A stretch of DNA of 64,000 nucleotides from DASWIG01 sp965371445 (GCA_965371445.1 CBDUYN010000003.1:62001-126000); one strand, 5' to 3'; shown: positions 22,848 through 33,711, counted from the stretch's first letter. Numbers and translations are program-made. Notes: generated by a model not told the origin, from the sequence alone.

Positions 22848-23567
22848 TCAGGTCCCGAAGCCGACGTTGACAAGCATCGTTTGAGGATCGAGGACGACAT
22901 GGAGATCCTCGTCGAGCATCTGGTTGCGGTCTTTCAAAACGTGGAGCCGAATCTTCGCCTCGTGGGGGTCGAGGCGCAACGCCAGGTCCACGAGGTCCTC
23001 CAGTTGGTCGGCCGGCGGCGGCAGATGGCCAGGCTCGCCCTGGGGCCCTTCCCGGAAGATTTGACACGTCATCCACAGCTCCGCGCCGATCTCGTCGGCC
23101 AGGTCCTTGAAGGCCGACACGGTCTCCGCGCTGAGCTCGTCTTCCGCCATGTCGTCGACCAAGAGCACCTGCGGCTTGAAGTGCATGACGTCTCTCAGGA
23201 GCTCGACGCTGTGGCGCAGGCGCTCGATCGTGAACGAATGCCCGACGTAGGTGTGGATGTGACGCCGGCGCTCGACGTCGAGCTGGATCGCCGCCCAGTG
23301 CTCGAGCTTCTTGTCGCGGCGCAGCATCTCCATCAGGATGTCGTCGTACCAGGTCCGAACCTTCTCGACGGTGCTGTCGACAGAGACGTGGAGCACCTTC
23401 TGGCCCGCCAGGAGCGCGTCCATGCCGATGTCGACCAAGAACGCGGTTTTGCCCACCCCGGCACGGGCCAGGACGAGGGCGAGGTGGCCCGGACCGGGCC
23501 CGGGATGGCCGTCGCGCTCCAGGAGCTTGCGGGGCGAGCGGCGCAGGTTCAACATCACGTCGGTCAT
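22848..23567 (-). CDS. P-loop RecA/DnaB-like ATPase co-transcribed with EF-G
   Basis: 239 residues. Walker A is ARAGVGKT (34-41); the Walker B-like segment is PQVLLVDDMAEDEL. The overall strand order and the WMTCQIFRE sensor-like segment suggest the RecA/KaiC/DnaB superfamily. No DNA-binding or kinase domain is seen, and I do not know a named family. Its ATG at 23565-23567 overlaps the EF-G stop by one base (TGATG), so translation is coupled. A role linked to translation is suggested only by that coupling. Confidence 0.75.
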   Translation of the reverse strand: MTDVMLNLRRSPRKLLERDGHPGPGPGHLALVLARAGVGKTAFLVDIGMDALLAGQKVLHVSVDSTVEKVRTWYDDILMEMLRRDKKLEHWAAIQLDVERRRHIHTYVGHSFTIERLRHSVELLRDVMHFKPQVLLVDDMAEDELSAETVSAFKDLADEIGAELWMTCQIFREGPQGEPGHLPPPADQLEDLVDLALRLDPHEAKIRLHVLKDRNQMLDEDLHVVLDPQTMLVNVGFGT

Positions 23568-25654
23568 CAGTCGTCCTCCTCGGCCAGGTGGCCATTGTAC
23601 TTTTTCAACAGCTCCTCGGTCACCTCTTTCGGCGCGGGACCGTACCGTGCGAACTCCATCGTGAACTCGGCCTTGCCCTGGGTCTCCGAACGGAGGTCGG
23701 TCGAATAGCCGAACATCTCGGCGAGCGGCACCTCGGCCTCGACCCGGGCGAACCCGGCGTCCTCGGTCGAGCCGAGGATGTGGCCGCGACGCTGCATGAG
23801 CGAACGGTAGATGGCCCCCTGGAACTCGCCCGGGCCTTCCACCACGACCTTCATCACGGGCTCCAAGATTTGCGGCTTGGCCCTCTTGTAGGCCTCCCGA
23901 AAGGCCGCCCGGGAGGCGATCATGAACGCCATGTCGGAGGAGTCGACGGCGTGGGAGCTCCCGTCGAGGAGCACCGCACGGACACCGACGACGGGGAAGC
24001 CGATCAGGCGGCCCTTCTCCATGGCGCTGCGGAAGCCCTTGTCGCAGGCCGGGACGAACTCCGTCGGGATGTGGCCGCCGCGGAGCTTGTCGACGAACTC
24101 GTACTCGCCCTCTTCGAGGGGCTCGAGGTAGCCCACGACCTTGGCGTACTGGCCGGAGCCGCCGGTCTGTTTCTTGTGCACGTAGTCAAACTCGCCGCGC
24201 CGGGAGATCGCCTCGCGGTAGGCCACCTGGGGCGCGCCGGTCTCGACCTCGGCGCTGTACTCGCGGCGCATGCGCTCGATGTAGACGTCGAGGTGAAGCT
24301 CACCCATGCCCGAGATCACCGTCTCGCTGCTCTCGGGGTCGAGGTGGACGCGGAAGGTGGGGTCCTCCTTGGTGAACCGCTGGAGCGCTTTTGACATGTT
24401 CGACTGGGCTTTCGAGTCGACCGGGTTGACCGACAGCGAGATCACCGGGTCCGGCACGTACATGGAGGTCATGGCGAGCCGCGGCCCGTTGCCGAGGAAG
24501 GTCTCCCCGGAGTGGCAGTCGATGCCGAAAAGCCCCGCGATGTCGCCGGCTTCGGCGGCCGCCACGTCTTCCATCTTGTCGGCGTGGATGCGCACCAGAC
24601 GCCCGATCTTGATCTTCTTGCCCGTGCTGGCCCGGTACACCATGTCGCCCTTGGCCAGCCGGCCCTGGTAGACGCGGACGAAGGTCAGCTGTCCGTAGCG
24701 TCCGTCGTCGAGCTTGAAGGCGTAGGCCACGGTCTGGCCCGAGGGGTCGGACTGGAGCTCCACCGGAGCGTTGTCCTCCTCGAGATCGACCGCCTCGATC
24801 GGCACGTCGAGCGGGCTCGGGAGGTAGGCGTTGACCGCGTCGAGCAGGGGCTGGACGCCCTTGTTCTTGTAGGCCGAGCCCATGAGCACCGGGGTCAGCT
24901 CGAGCGACAACACGCCCTTGCGAACGGCGTCGCGGATGAGCTTCGGCGTCGCGGCGTCCTCGAGGGCCGCCTCGAGGAGCTCGTCGGAGTACAGGCTCGC
25001 CGCGTCGAGCAGGTCGACGCGGGCCGCCTCGGTCCGTTCCCGGAGCTCGGCCGGGATCGGTCCCTCTTCGACTTCCTCGCCGTTCTCGCCGCGGAAGTAG
25101 AGGGCCTTCATCTCGATCAGGTCGACGACCCCTTCGAAGTCGACCTCGAGGCCGATCGGAAGCTGCATCAGCACCGCCTGGTGGCCGAGCTTGTCGCACA
25201 GCGCCTGGGCCACGCGCTCTGGGTTAGCGCCGGTGCGGTCGCACTTGTTGACGAAGGCGATGCGGGGCACCTCGTAGCGGCGCATCTGGCGGTCGACGGT
25301 GATCGACTGCGATTGCACGCCGGCGACGGCGCAGAGCACCAGGACCGCCCCGTCGAGCACCCGCAGCGCCCGCTCCACCTCGATCGTGAAGTCGACGTGT
25401 CCCGGGGTGTCGATGACGTTCAGGTGATGGTCGCCCCACTTTAGGTAGGTGGAGGCGGAGGTGATGGTGATGCCCCGCTCCCGCTCGAGCTCCATGTAGT
25501 CCATGGTCGCGCCCACGCCGTCCTTGCCTTTGACGTCGTGGATGGCATGGATCTTCTGGGCGTAGAACAAGATCCGCTCCGTCAGGGTGGTCTTGCCGGA
25601 GTCGATATGGGCGGAGATGCCGATGTTGCGGATCCGTTGGATGTCTTCTCTCAT
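23567..25654 (-). CDS. fusA: Translation elongation factor G
   Basis: 695 residues from the ATG at 25654; a longer frame exists upstream, but MREDIQRIRNIGISAHIDSG is the usual start. G1 is AHIDSGKT (15-22), switch II/G3 DTPGHVDF, G4 NKCD. Domains II-V follow, with LHLDVYIERMRREY and the RGGHIPTEFVPA segment of domain IV. EF-G hydrolyses GTP to drive ribosomal translocation and, with RRF, recycling. The AHIDSGKTTLTERILFY form of the P-loop is that of mitochondrial EF-G1 and of bacterial relatives (spdEFG1-like) found in planctomycetes, spirochaetes and others, rather than the common AHIDAGKTT form. A second canonical EF-G elsewhere in the genome would be expected if so. Confidence 0.95.
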   Translation of the reverse strand: MREDIQRIRNIGISAHIDSGKTTLTERILFYAQKIHAIHDVKGKDGVGATMDYMELERERGITITSASTYLKWGDHHLNVIDTPGHVDFTIEVERALRVLDGAVLVLCAVAGVQSQSITVDRQMRRYEVPRIAFVNKCDRTGANPERVAQALCDKLGHQAVLMQLPIGLEVDFEGVVDLIEMKALYFRGENGEEVEEGPIPAELRERTEAARVDLLDAASLYSDELLEAALEDAATPKLIRDAVRKGVLSLELTPVLMGSAYKNKGVQPLLDAVNAYLPSPLDVPIEAVDLEEDNAPVELQSDPSGQTVAYAFKLDDGRYGQLTFVRVYQGRLAKGDMVYRASTGKKIKIGRLVRIHADKMEDVAAAEAGDIAGLFGIDCHSGETFLGNGPRLAMTSMYVPDPVISLSVNPVDSKAQSNMSKALQRFTKEDPTFRVHLDPESSETVISGMGELHLDVYIERMRREYSAEVETGAPQVAYREAISRRGEFDYVHKKQTGGSGQYAKVVGYLEPLEEGEYEFVDKLRGGHIPTEFVPACDKGFRSAMEKGRLIGFPVVGVRAVLLDGSSHAVDSSDMAFMIASRAAFREAYKRAKPQILEPVMKVVVEGPGEFQGAIYRSLMQRRGHILGSTEDAGFARVEAEVPLAEMFGYSTDLRSETQGKAEFTMEFARYGPAPKEVTEELLKKYNGHLAEEDD

Positions 25655-25844
25655 GGTCGTTCTCGTTACAGAAGTCCCCCCGGACCGCGCTCGCGGACGG
25701 CTGACAAGGGCTCTTTGTGTGGCTGGTGGCGCGGTGGACCGACGCACTCCTGCTGGAGGTCGCGCCTCGACAAAGGCCGCGACCCTACTCGTTCAGGCGC
25801 GAAAAGTCAACGGCAGGATCCACCACAGGATCCAGCCAGGGGCC

Positions 25845-26336
25845 CTAGGGCCGAGGCTGCTGAAGGCGTCCGATGAGACTCAGGAACTCGGTCATGGGAT
25901 TTGGCTCGCCGCCCTCGGGGGGAGCCGCGATCTGCTCCAGCAGACTCAAGACGTCCCAGCTGATCCAGCCCTCGACGATGCGGCCTTCGACGATGCGCAA
26001 CATGTCGATGCCGTGAGTCCGGATCTCACGGCCGTTCGGCTCGACGCCCAGGAGCCCCCCGGTGTAGCGCGCGCGGGCGCTCCAGAGGACGGTCACCAGG
26101 TCGCCCTCGGCGACGACTTCCTTCACCTTCATCTCGATGTCGCTGAAAGCCATGTGGTAAAAGCTCACTAGCTGCTTCAACGCCTCGGGTCCGCTGGTGA
26201 AGTCGGTCGTGAAGGGGATCCGTCCGTGGATGACGCAGTCGGGGTCGATGAGCTGATCCGCAAGAGAGACGTCGCCTGAAATCCACAGGTCCCTGCGGAA
26301 GCGACGGGCGATGACCTTGTTCTTCTCTAGCCACAT
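25845..26336 (-). CDS. SnoaL-like / ester-cyclase-type protein
   Basis: 163 residues of the NTF2-like fold. Recognisable pattern: an N-terminal helix, DQLIDPDCVIHGRIP, LVSFYHMAFSDIEMKVKEVV, WSARARYTGGLLGVEPNGRE and HGIDMLRIVEGRIVEGWISW. This is the SnoaL/polyketide-cyclase-like family, mostly small cavity proteins of unknown substrate. There is a short Pro/Glu-rich C-terminal tail. It is monocistronic, in the same direction as the DUF2237 gene 30 bases upstream of its start. Confidence 0.8.
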   Translation of the reverse strand: MWLEKNKVIARRFRRDLWISGDVSLADQLIDPDCVIHGRIPFTTDFTSGPEALKQLVSFYHMAFSDIEMKVKEVVAEGDLVTVLWSARARYTGGLLGVEPNGREIRTHGIDMLRIVEGRIVEGWISWDVLSLLEQIAAPPEGGEPNPMTEFLSLIGRLQQPRP

Positions 26337-26366
26337 GGAAGGTGTCCCCGACCTGCGCTCGGGCCT

Positions 26367-26738
26367 CTAGCAGAGGTCGGCGGCGTGCTCGGTCAGCTCC
26401 TCGAGGGTGACGAGCCCGAGGGTCGCCTCATGGGTCGAGGCGAGGACGATGGGTGGTGCGGCGCCCGCGTCGTAGGCCTCCTTCCAGCGGGCCGCGCAGA
26501 GGCACCACCGGTCGCCGGGCTTCAGGCCCGGAAAGTCGCCAAAGGCCGAGGGGCTGCTCAGATCGTTGCCACGCAGGCGGGAGAAGGCGAGGAACCCCTC
26601 CGTCATCTCGGCACAGACCGCGTGGACGCCGTGGTCGTCCGGGCCGACCTCACAGCGGCCGGTGCGGTAAAAGCCCGTCATGGGCTCCATGCAGCAGATC
26701 TCCAGGCGTCCTCCGAGGACGTTTCTTGCGTCGTGCAT
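26367..26738 (-). CDS. DUF2237 family protein
   Basis: 123 residues from ATG 26738. It begins ARNVLGGRLEICCMEPMTGF and has DDHGVHAVCAEMTEGFLAFS, the full-length layout of this small family, which has many conserved Cys and Trp residues (GDRWCLCAARWKEAYDAGAA). Function is not established to my knowledge. The same frame is open further upstream into the decayed AAA-like gene, but no homology supports a fusion; the internal Met start fits the family length. Confidence 0.82.
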   Translation of the reverse strand: MHDARNVLGGRLEICCMEPMTGFYRTGRCEVGPDDHGVHAVCAEMTEGFLAFSRLRGNDLSSPSAFGDFPGLKPGDRWCLCAARWKEAYDAGAAPPIVLASTHEATLGLVTLEELTEHAADLC

Positions 26739-26817
26739 CGCCGGGTCCTCCTCCCGTAGGGCGCTGCGGCGGATCTGCCGCCGGGCGTCACGGGAACGAA
26801 GACTAGAATAGCGCAAG

Positions 26818-27553
26818 TCACGCCTCGACGAGAACTTCCTCGCCCAGCATCCGCTCCAGCCCCACCGCGACGACGGCGTAGCTGCGCAGCTTGAGCCCTT
26901 TCTCCCGCTTCGCGAGCGCCTCCCGATCGCGTCGGGCCTGGTCCCGCGCCTCGGCTTGGTCGGATTGTAGACGAGCTCGTCCACGTCCTCGTTGAACCGG
27001 TAGCCGTTGTACCAGGTGCACATCGTGTCGAAGGCTTCCCCAACCGCTTCGGCCGGCAACTCCCGGTCGGCCACGACCTGCCGCAGGAGATCGGGGCTCT
27101 CGCTGACGACGCTGAGGAGACTCGTTAGGACCTCTTGCGGGGTCCCCTCGACCCAGATCGGATCGGGGAGGATGGCCTGGTACTGCTTCGCGAAGACCTC
27201 GGCTCGGGAGCAGACATGCCGTCGGAGGCTCTCGGCGATCTCTCGGACGCCGCCGCTCGCGTCGACGTTGGAGAAGTTCCACTGGAGGACGAAGTAGCGG
27301 TGGGCGAGCGACGTAGGGTCGCCGCCGACGGCGAGGCCGCCGAAAAGCTCGTCGAATTCGTCCTTGCGGCGCAGGTCGTAGTAGCTCGCGAGCGTCTGGA
27401 GCCACAGCGACTTGCCGAAGCGACGCGGACGCAAGAAGACGAGAATGCTCCCCAGCCGCTCGAGGTCACGGATCGCCGCCGTGCGGTCGACTGGACCATG
27501 CCTTCCTGGCGGATGCGGCGGAAGTCGGCGATGCCGTGGGGGAACTGGATCAT
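26818..27553 (-). pseudogene. Decayed AAA-ATPase-like / PD-(D/E)XK protein
   Basis: The N-terminus reads MIQFPHGIADFRRIRQEG, then shifts frame into VDRTAAIRDLERLGSILVFL and RPRRFGKSLWLQTLASYYDL, the P-loop-like start of the AAA-ATPase_like family. Homology continues to AFDTMCTWYNGYRFNEDVDE. The central part is lost, and in another frame the C-terminal nuclease-like end KGLKLRSYAVVAVGLERML appears, to a stop at about 26818. At least one frameshift and one large deletion are required. The family is often multi-copy and mobile in bacterial genomes. Confidence 0.6.
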
Positions 27554-27648
27554 GGAGCCTCCTGGAGCCTTCTCCCGGAGTCTAGCAAATCCAGCCCCCT
27601 ACGAGGCCTGGGCGCCCGCGGACGTTGCCTGAGCCGACGCCGCGGTCC

Positions 27649-27785
27649 TCAGCCCGGCCCCCTCGCCGTCGGATCCAGCACCACGTCGATTCTGCGGCCG
27701 GTCTCGACGTTGACGCGGTGACGCCAGGGCGCATATCCCCGCAGCAAGATCTCCTCGTGAACCCCCAGCGACAAGTCGAGAGTGC
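27649..27785 (-). pseudogene. C-terminal fragment of a PEGA-like domain protein
   Basis: The frame ending at 27649 reads SLGVHEEILLRGYAPWRHRV then NVETGRRIDVVLD, the pattern of a PEGA surface/regulatory domain. Everything upstream is lost. The rest of 27554-28166 contains only short, unsupported frames, including a 64-codon one at 27944-28138. Confidence 0.4.
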
Positions 27786-28166
27786 AGGGGCTCCTCGGTG
27801 CCGCGAGTCGCCTTCACCGGCTCGAGCAACGAAGGCCCCGGCCGCGTCGCGGCCGAGGCCTCGGGTTCGTGTCGATGACGTTGGGTACCCCGGTTCAGGG
27901 GGACCAGCATCCAAGCGTCACGAAACGCTCAAGAGGTTCCCCGTTACGAGGCCGTCACCTCCACCAAACCAAGTTGAACAATTTCCACAGATCCACCTCC
28001 TTTCTGAGCGTACCCACAGAATGGCGGACCCAACCCGCCCGGTTCCTCAGGCCGCTCAAACCGTCTCGGAACCGCCGCGCGCTCCACCTCTTCGGAGGGG
28101 GGCGCGGAATCGTCTCCAGCATTGTCGTAGATTTTCAATCCTTTGTCAAATCCTTTCGGATCGACT

Positions 28167-29144
28167 TCAGTCCCCCGTCCCCTCGTTGGCCGAGAGACCC
28201 GGGAAACCGTTGTTGCCGGCGTCGACCGCGACCTTCCAGCTACCGTCGCCCTGTTTGCGCCACATCGTGACGTACTTGCCCTGGGTCACCTTCTCTTGGC
28301 CGTCCTCGCCTCTTCCCGTCCTCTCGTACCAGCCGTAGGTCATGGCAAGAGTCGCGTCGTCCGAAAGCTCGACACCGACCGGGTCCCAGACCAGGGACAC
28401 GACGGCGCCGTCGTCGAACCTTTCGCTCATGGCGGCCCGGACGGCCTCCCGACCGGTGACGACCGGCTTGCCGTAGGAGTACACGATGCCGTCGGATGCG
28501 AAAAAGTCGGCCCAGCCTTCGGCGCCCCGCTCGGCGACGGCCTTCTTGAAGTCTTCAATCGTCAGGCGAAGCGCCTCTTCCTCGGCTTCCGGACCGCGCG
28601 ACACCGGGGCGTTCGCGGCTTCCCTTTTGGCCGCCGGCGGTTGTGTCCCTTCCGGGTAGGGAAGCCCCGGGTTGCCGATGTCGGCCACGACCAACCAGGC
28701 GCCGTCGGCCTGCTTGCGCCATACCGAGAGGTACTTGCCCTCCCGGGAGACGGCCTCGCCGTCCGGCGTCTTGGCCGACAGGAGATAGCGGCCCACGGTG
28801 TATCCCAGCGTCGCGTCGTTGGAGACTTCCTGGACCAGGGGAGCCCATCGCAGGGAGGTGTCGGGGTTGCCGAAGAAGGGCTCCATGACCTCGCGAATCG
28901 CCGCGGGGCCGCGCGTCGCGCCGCCGCCGTCGGAGAGCATCAAGCCGTCCTCGGCGAAGTAGGAGGTCCAGCCTTCAGCGCCCCGCTCGGCCGTCGCCGC
29001 GTCGAACTCGCGGTCGGCCGCCGCGATGGCCTCGCGCTCCGCGGCGAGGTCGACTTTCGGCGTCGCGTCATCGGCCGGCGGGGGGGCCGCGCAGCCGACG
29101 ACGAGGATCCAGGGGGTCAAGGAGAGTGCCACGAGGTTTCTCAT
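28167..29144 (-). CDS. Lipoprotein with two tandem DUF4440/SnoaL-like domains
   Basis: 325 residues. The N-terminus is a lipoprotein signal with lipobox VVGC (Cys18). Two homologous NTF2-like domains follow (about 38-160 and 190-315). Each has the pattern AERGAEGW, a glycine-rich loop, VGRYLLSAK or MTYGWYERTG, and GKYLSVWRKQADGAW or GKYVTMWRKQGDGSW. The near repeat of the whole domain argues for internal duplication. Members of this fold bind or turn over small hydrophobic molecules; no catalytic residues stand out. It begins four bases after the acetyl-CoA synthetase stop on the same strand, so the two are likely co-transcribed. Confidence 0.82.
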   Translation of the reverse strand: MRNLVALSLTPWILVVGCAAPPPADDATPKVDLAAEREAIAAADREFDAATAERGAEGWTSYFAEDGLMLSDGGGATRGPAAIREVMEPFFGNPDTSLRWAPLVQEVSNDATLGYTVGRYLLSAKTPDGEAVSREGKYLSVWRKQADGAWLVVADIGNPGLPYPEGTQPPAAKREAANAPVSRGPEAEEEALRLTIEDFKKAVAERGAEGWADFFASDGIVYSYGKPVVTGREAVRAAMSERFDDGAVVSLVWDPVGVELSDDATLAMTYGWYERTGRGEDGQEKVTQGKYVTMWRKQGDGSWKVAVDAGNNGFPGLSANEGTGD

Positions 29145-29147
29145 CGC

Positions 29148-31094
<1,947 letters not shown>

Positions 31095-31229
31095 GCGGAT
31101 CTCCTCCTGCTACGCCGGTGGTCTTGGTTTCCCGCCTCGTCCATGCCCGCTTCCGGCCTCGTTTCAGACCTTGAGGAGCCGGATCCGGACAGGCCGGGGG
31201 GATTGTCGGGACCGTATCATAACCACGGT

Positions 31230-31549
31230 CATCGGGAAGACGATTTTCGGCAACCCGACCGACGCCGAAACCTGGACGTTCGGCATCCCGTGCAGCAGTG
31301 GAAGTGGGACCAGCTCACGGAGACCCGGGAAGTCGTTGGGCTTCCCTGGCTGTGGCGATGGAGCCTAGCGGGAGCTATGGGGATCCCCTTCGTCATCATC
31401 TGTGGCGCGCGGAGATCCCGGTGTACCGGGTGAGCCCGAAGCGTTGCAAGGACCTCTCCGAGGTCCTCGACGGCGTGCCGAGTCAACACGATCCGAAGTC
31501 GGCGATCCTGGTGGGGCGTCTGCATCCGGACGGGACGAGTGAGCTGTAG
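31230..31549 (+). mobile_element. IS110-family transposase N-terminal fragment
   Basis: In the frame ending at 31547-31549 the sequence reads AVAMEPSGSYGDPLRHHLWR, then IPVYRVSPKRCKDLSEVLDG and VPSQHDPKSAILVGRLHPDG, matching the DEDD-type N-terminal domain of IS110 transposases (the MEPSGSYG motif). The upstream part (NLDVRHPVQQWKWDQL) is in another frame, and the C-terminal catalytic Ser domain is missing. A dead element marking the left side of the AT-richer island. Confidence 0.5.
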
Positions 31550-31584
31550 GAGGAGTCAAGCGAGGCACAGCGAGTCCCACGCGG

Positions 31585-32154
31585 TTGGTCCAAATTCAGG
31601 GATTCGTGTGCCTGGAGAAGCCTAGAATTTCCGCCTCCCGCCCCTTGACACGGCCTACGACAGGGACGCTCCCCTTCAGGACGGATCCGGAGGCTCTAAG
31701 GGCCGCACGGCAGCCGTCCAGGACGGACCCGAAGGCTCCAAGGGCCGCACAGCATCCGCCCAGGACGGACCCGAGCTCTCTGAGGGCCGCACGGCGTCCG
31801 TCCAGGACGGATCGGCGCGCTTGGGAAAAAGATTTTGACCTCGTCGCACCTTCCCGCGACGCGAGGGAAAAAGATTTTGACCTCGTCGCACCTTCCTGGG
31901 ACGCGAGGGAAAAAGATCTCGACCTCGTCGCACCTTCCCGCGACGCGAGGGAAAAAGATCTCGACCTCGTCGCACCTCCCCGGAGCGCGAGGGAAAAAGA
32001 CGGCGACCTCGTCGCACCCTTCCGGTACGCGAGGGAAAAAGATGGCGAGCCCATCGCACCCCAGAACCCGCTAGACGTCTGGGAAAAGCGGGTTTTCTGG
32101 CGCTTTGAGCTGTTCGTTCGAGAGGGGGCGGGGGAGCCTCAGGCGGCTCGGTGA
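31585..32154 (+). CDS. Repeat-encoded ORF, coding status uncertain
   Basis: A 189-codon frame (TTG start) spans both 42-bp repeat arrays. It would encode four to five units like RTDPEALRAARQPS followed by six units like REKDFDLVAPSRDA. Because 42 is a multiple of three, the opposite strand is also open across the arrays (31596-32054, units like REGATRSKSFSLAS). There is no convincing ribosome-binding site on either strand and the first half has no protein-like flavour. The repeats may be non-coding; I list the ORF because it overlaps a striking structure. Confidence 0.25.
   Translation: MVQIQGFVCLEKPRISASRPLTRPTTGTLPFRTDPEALRAARQPSRTDPKAPRAAQHPPRTDPSSLRAARRPSRTDRRAWEKDFDLVAPSRDAREKDFDLVAPSWDAREKDLDLVAPSRDAREKDLDLVAPPRSAREKDGDLVAPFRYAREKDGEPIAPQNPLDVWEKRVFWRFELFVREGAGEPQAAR
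31677..31822. repeat. Tandem 42-bp repeat array A
   Basis: Units start CAGGACGGAYCC at 31677, 31719, 31761 and 31803, exactly 42 bases apart. The last unit runs into array B. Units share GGGCCGCACGGC in the middle. Confidence 0.9.
31823..32074. repeat. Tandem 42-bp repeat array B
   Basis: Six units each start GGGAAAAAGA at 31823, 31865, 31907, 31949, 31991 and 32033, period exactly 42, and share GACCTCGTCGCACC. A degenerate unit starts at 32081. It follows array A without a gap and has the same period but a different sequence. Confidence 0.92.
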
Positions 32155-32888
32155 AGGTCCTGGCGCTCTTCAGGGTCGCGATGGAAGAGGCGGCCGGTCT
32201 TTCGCGCGGCTCGCTCGAACCAGGAAAGCAAGACACGCCCTTGCGGCACCACCGCGACGGCGGCCGGCTTCGGCTTCGGCTTGGACCGTGGCGGATCGTC
32301 CTTGCGGGGCCGTCCGCGGGGATGCTTTCCCCGGACCTTGACCACCAGGTCCCGGCGTCCCGTGCGGCTCAGGAAGCTCTCGACGATCCTGGCGTTCTCC
32401 TGCAGCACCGACTCGGACTTCTCGATCGCCTTCCGCCGGTTGTCCCACGCCGAGGCCCGCGTCAGATTCGCCTTACCGGCAGCATCATACGCGGCTTCGA
32501 GCTCGGCGACGAGCTTTCGAGCTCTGGCGATCCGGGCCGCAAAGCCCTTCTTGTCGAAGTCGTGCGTGAAGAATCCCTCGCCGTCCCCCCAGAAGACGAG
32601 CACGGCATGGGTCCAGGCGATCAGATCGGACGTCCGGCGGGGTGTCTTGCCCGAGAGCCCCAAGCTCAGTTCCACTCTCTTCACGGCGTGGAGGTCGCGC
32701 CAGGCTCTCCGGAAGTCCGCGATCTCACGGTGGAGGTCGACAGCCAGGTCGTCGCGCCGACCGGCCCATTCCTGGTGGGCCTTGACAGCCCGCGAGTGGG
32801 CGCGGTCGGATTCGACCGCGGCGTCGGCGGCGGTCCCGATCTCTTTCGACGCCGACCTGTGGGCACGCCCGAGGTGGAGCCGCTGCAC
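32139..32888 (-). CDS. Charged alpha-helical protein with AT-hook-like motif
   Basis: Up to 249 residues; the true start may be further in. The middle is alpha-helical and highly charged (EIADFRRAWRDLHAVKRVEL, FGGDGEGFF-like aromatic patch FWGDGEGFFTHDFDKKGF). The C-terminal part has HPRGRPRKDDPPRSKPKPKP, whose GRPRK core is an AT-hook DNA-binding motif. I do not recognise the family. It lies directly beside the 42-bp arrays with their A-rich GGGAAAAAGA blocks, so binding to the arrays is an attractive but untested idea. Confidence 0.55.
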   Translation of the reverse strand: MQRLHLGRAHRSASKEIGTAADAAVESDRAHSRAVKAHQEWAGRRDDLAVDLHREIADFRRAWRDLHAVKRVELSLGLSGKTPRRTSDLIAWTHAVLVFWGDGEGFFTHDFDKKGFAARIARARKLVAELEAAYDAAGKANLTRASAWDNRRKAIEKSESVLQENARIVESFLSRTGRRDLVVKVRGKHPRGRPRKDDPPRSKPKPKPAAVAVVPQGRVLLSWFERAARKTGRLFHRDPEERQDLHRAA

Positions 32889-33071
32889 ACCCCCGGGGCC
32901 GATCCCGGCGGCGCGCGCAGCTTGACCCCTATAGAAGACGGAAAACAGGCCGCCGCTCTGACACCGGATCGCCCCGCGAGGGCATCTTTCTTGGTCTGCA
33001 AGAAGGTGGACAGGTTAGCTCTTCGGTAGCCAAGTCGTTGAAAACAAGGGACTTGCGACTCGGCTGGCACC

Positions 33072-33340
33072 TCACTGGCGGCTGGACTCCTTGAGCCGCT
33101 CGGCGGCGATCCGGTAGTACTTCGGATCCAGCTCAATGCCGAGGAAGCTTTTCCCGAGTCGCTGCGCCGACCTGCCGGTGGTTCCGGAGCCAAGGAACGG
33201 GTCGAGCACGATGTCTCCGGGCTTCGAGAATGCCGCGATGAGAGGATCGATGGCGGCAATGGGTTTCTGGGTCGGATGGAGCTTGTTCCCAGAATAGCTC
33301 CACGGGAGCACATCGTTGAGCAGGACATTCGGCCACCGTG
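33072..33340 (-). pseudogene. C-terminal fragment of a site-specific DNA methyltransferase
   Basis: About 86 residues: NVLLNDVLPWSYSGNKLHP, TQKPIAAIDPLIAAFSKPG, then motif I DPFLGSGTTG and FLGIELDPKYYRIAAERL. This is the C-terminal half of a beta-class N6-adenine/N4-cytosine methyltransferase. The catalytic DPPY half is not present upstream in any frame I checked. Probably inactive and a remnant of a mobile element. Confidence 0.65.
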
Positions 33341-33456
33341 GCTCCCGTGGAATTGGGAGCTGGCTGGTGGTGGGAAGGTCGGTGGAAAGGAGGAGACTCG
33401 GGTACGCCGCAGCAGATGGCGGGCAAGACGGACGAGCGGCTCCTGGGGAGAACACA

Positions 33457-33711
33457 CTAGATCGAGGAGAAGAGCTCCTGTTGTCCCCTTGCCTTTTGCT
33501 CGGCCTGAAACGCATACTCTGCCTGCAATTCATCCACAGACAGATGATCTCCTGCAAGTGGTCGGCTCAGGCTTTCTCGGTCAGGTACGAGACCGAGAGC
33601 CTGTTGCACTCCTTCTCTCTTCACCCTGACTCTGTTCCCGAAGATATCATGCTGCATGCACAGATCTGAAGAGTTTCCGCCGTTGATGATTCTTGTACGT
33701 GGTGTAGTCAT
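33457..33711 (-). CDS. Small hypothetical protein in the island
   Basis: 84 residues from the ATG at 33711 (MTTPRTRIINGGNSSDLCMQ). The C-terminal half is a charged helix (SVDELQAEYAFQAEQKARGQ). Composition looks coding, but there is no recognisable domain. A longer frame upstream to 33810 has no support. It sits upstream of the methyltransferase fragment on the same strand and may once have been co-transcribed with it. Confidence 0.45.
   Translation of the reverse strand: MTTPRTRIINGGNSSDLCMQHDIFGNRVRVKREGVQQALGLVPDRESLSRPLAGDHLSVDELQAEYAFQAEQKARGQQELFSSI

Noticed and set aside
27944..28138. 64-codon minus-strand ORF
   Set aside because: TTG start without a spaced ribosome site; no family.
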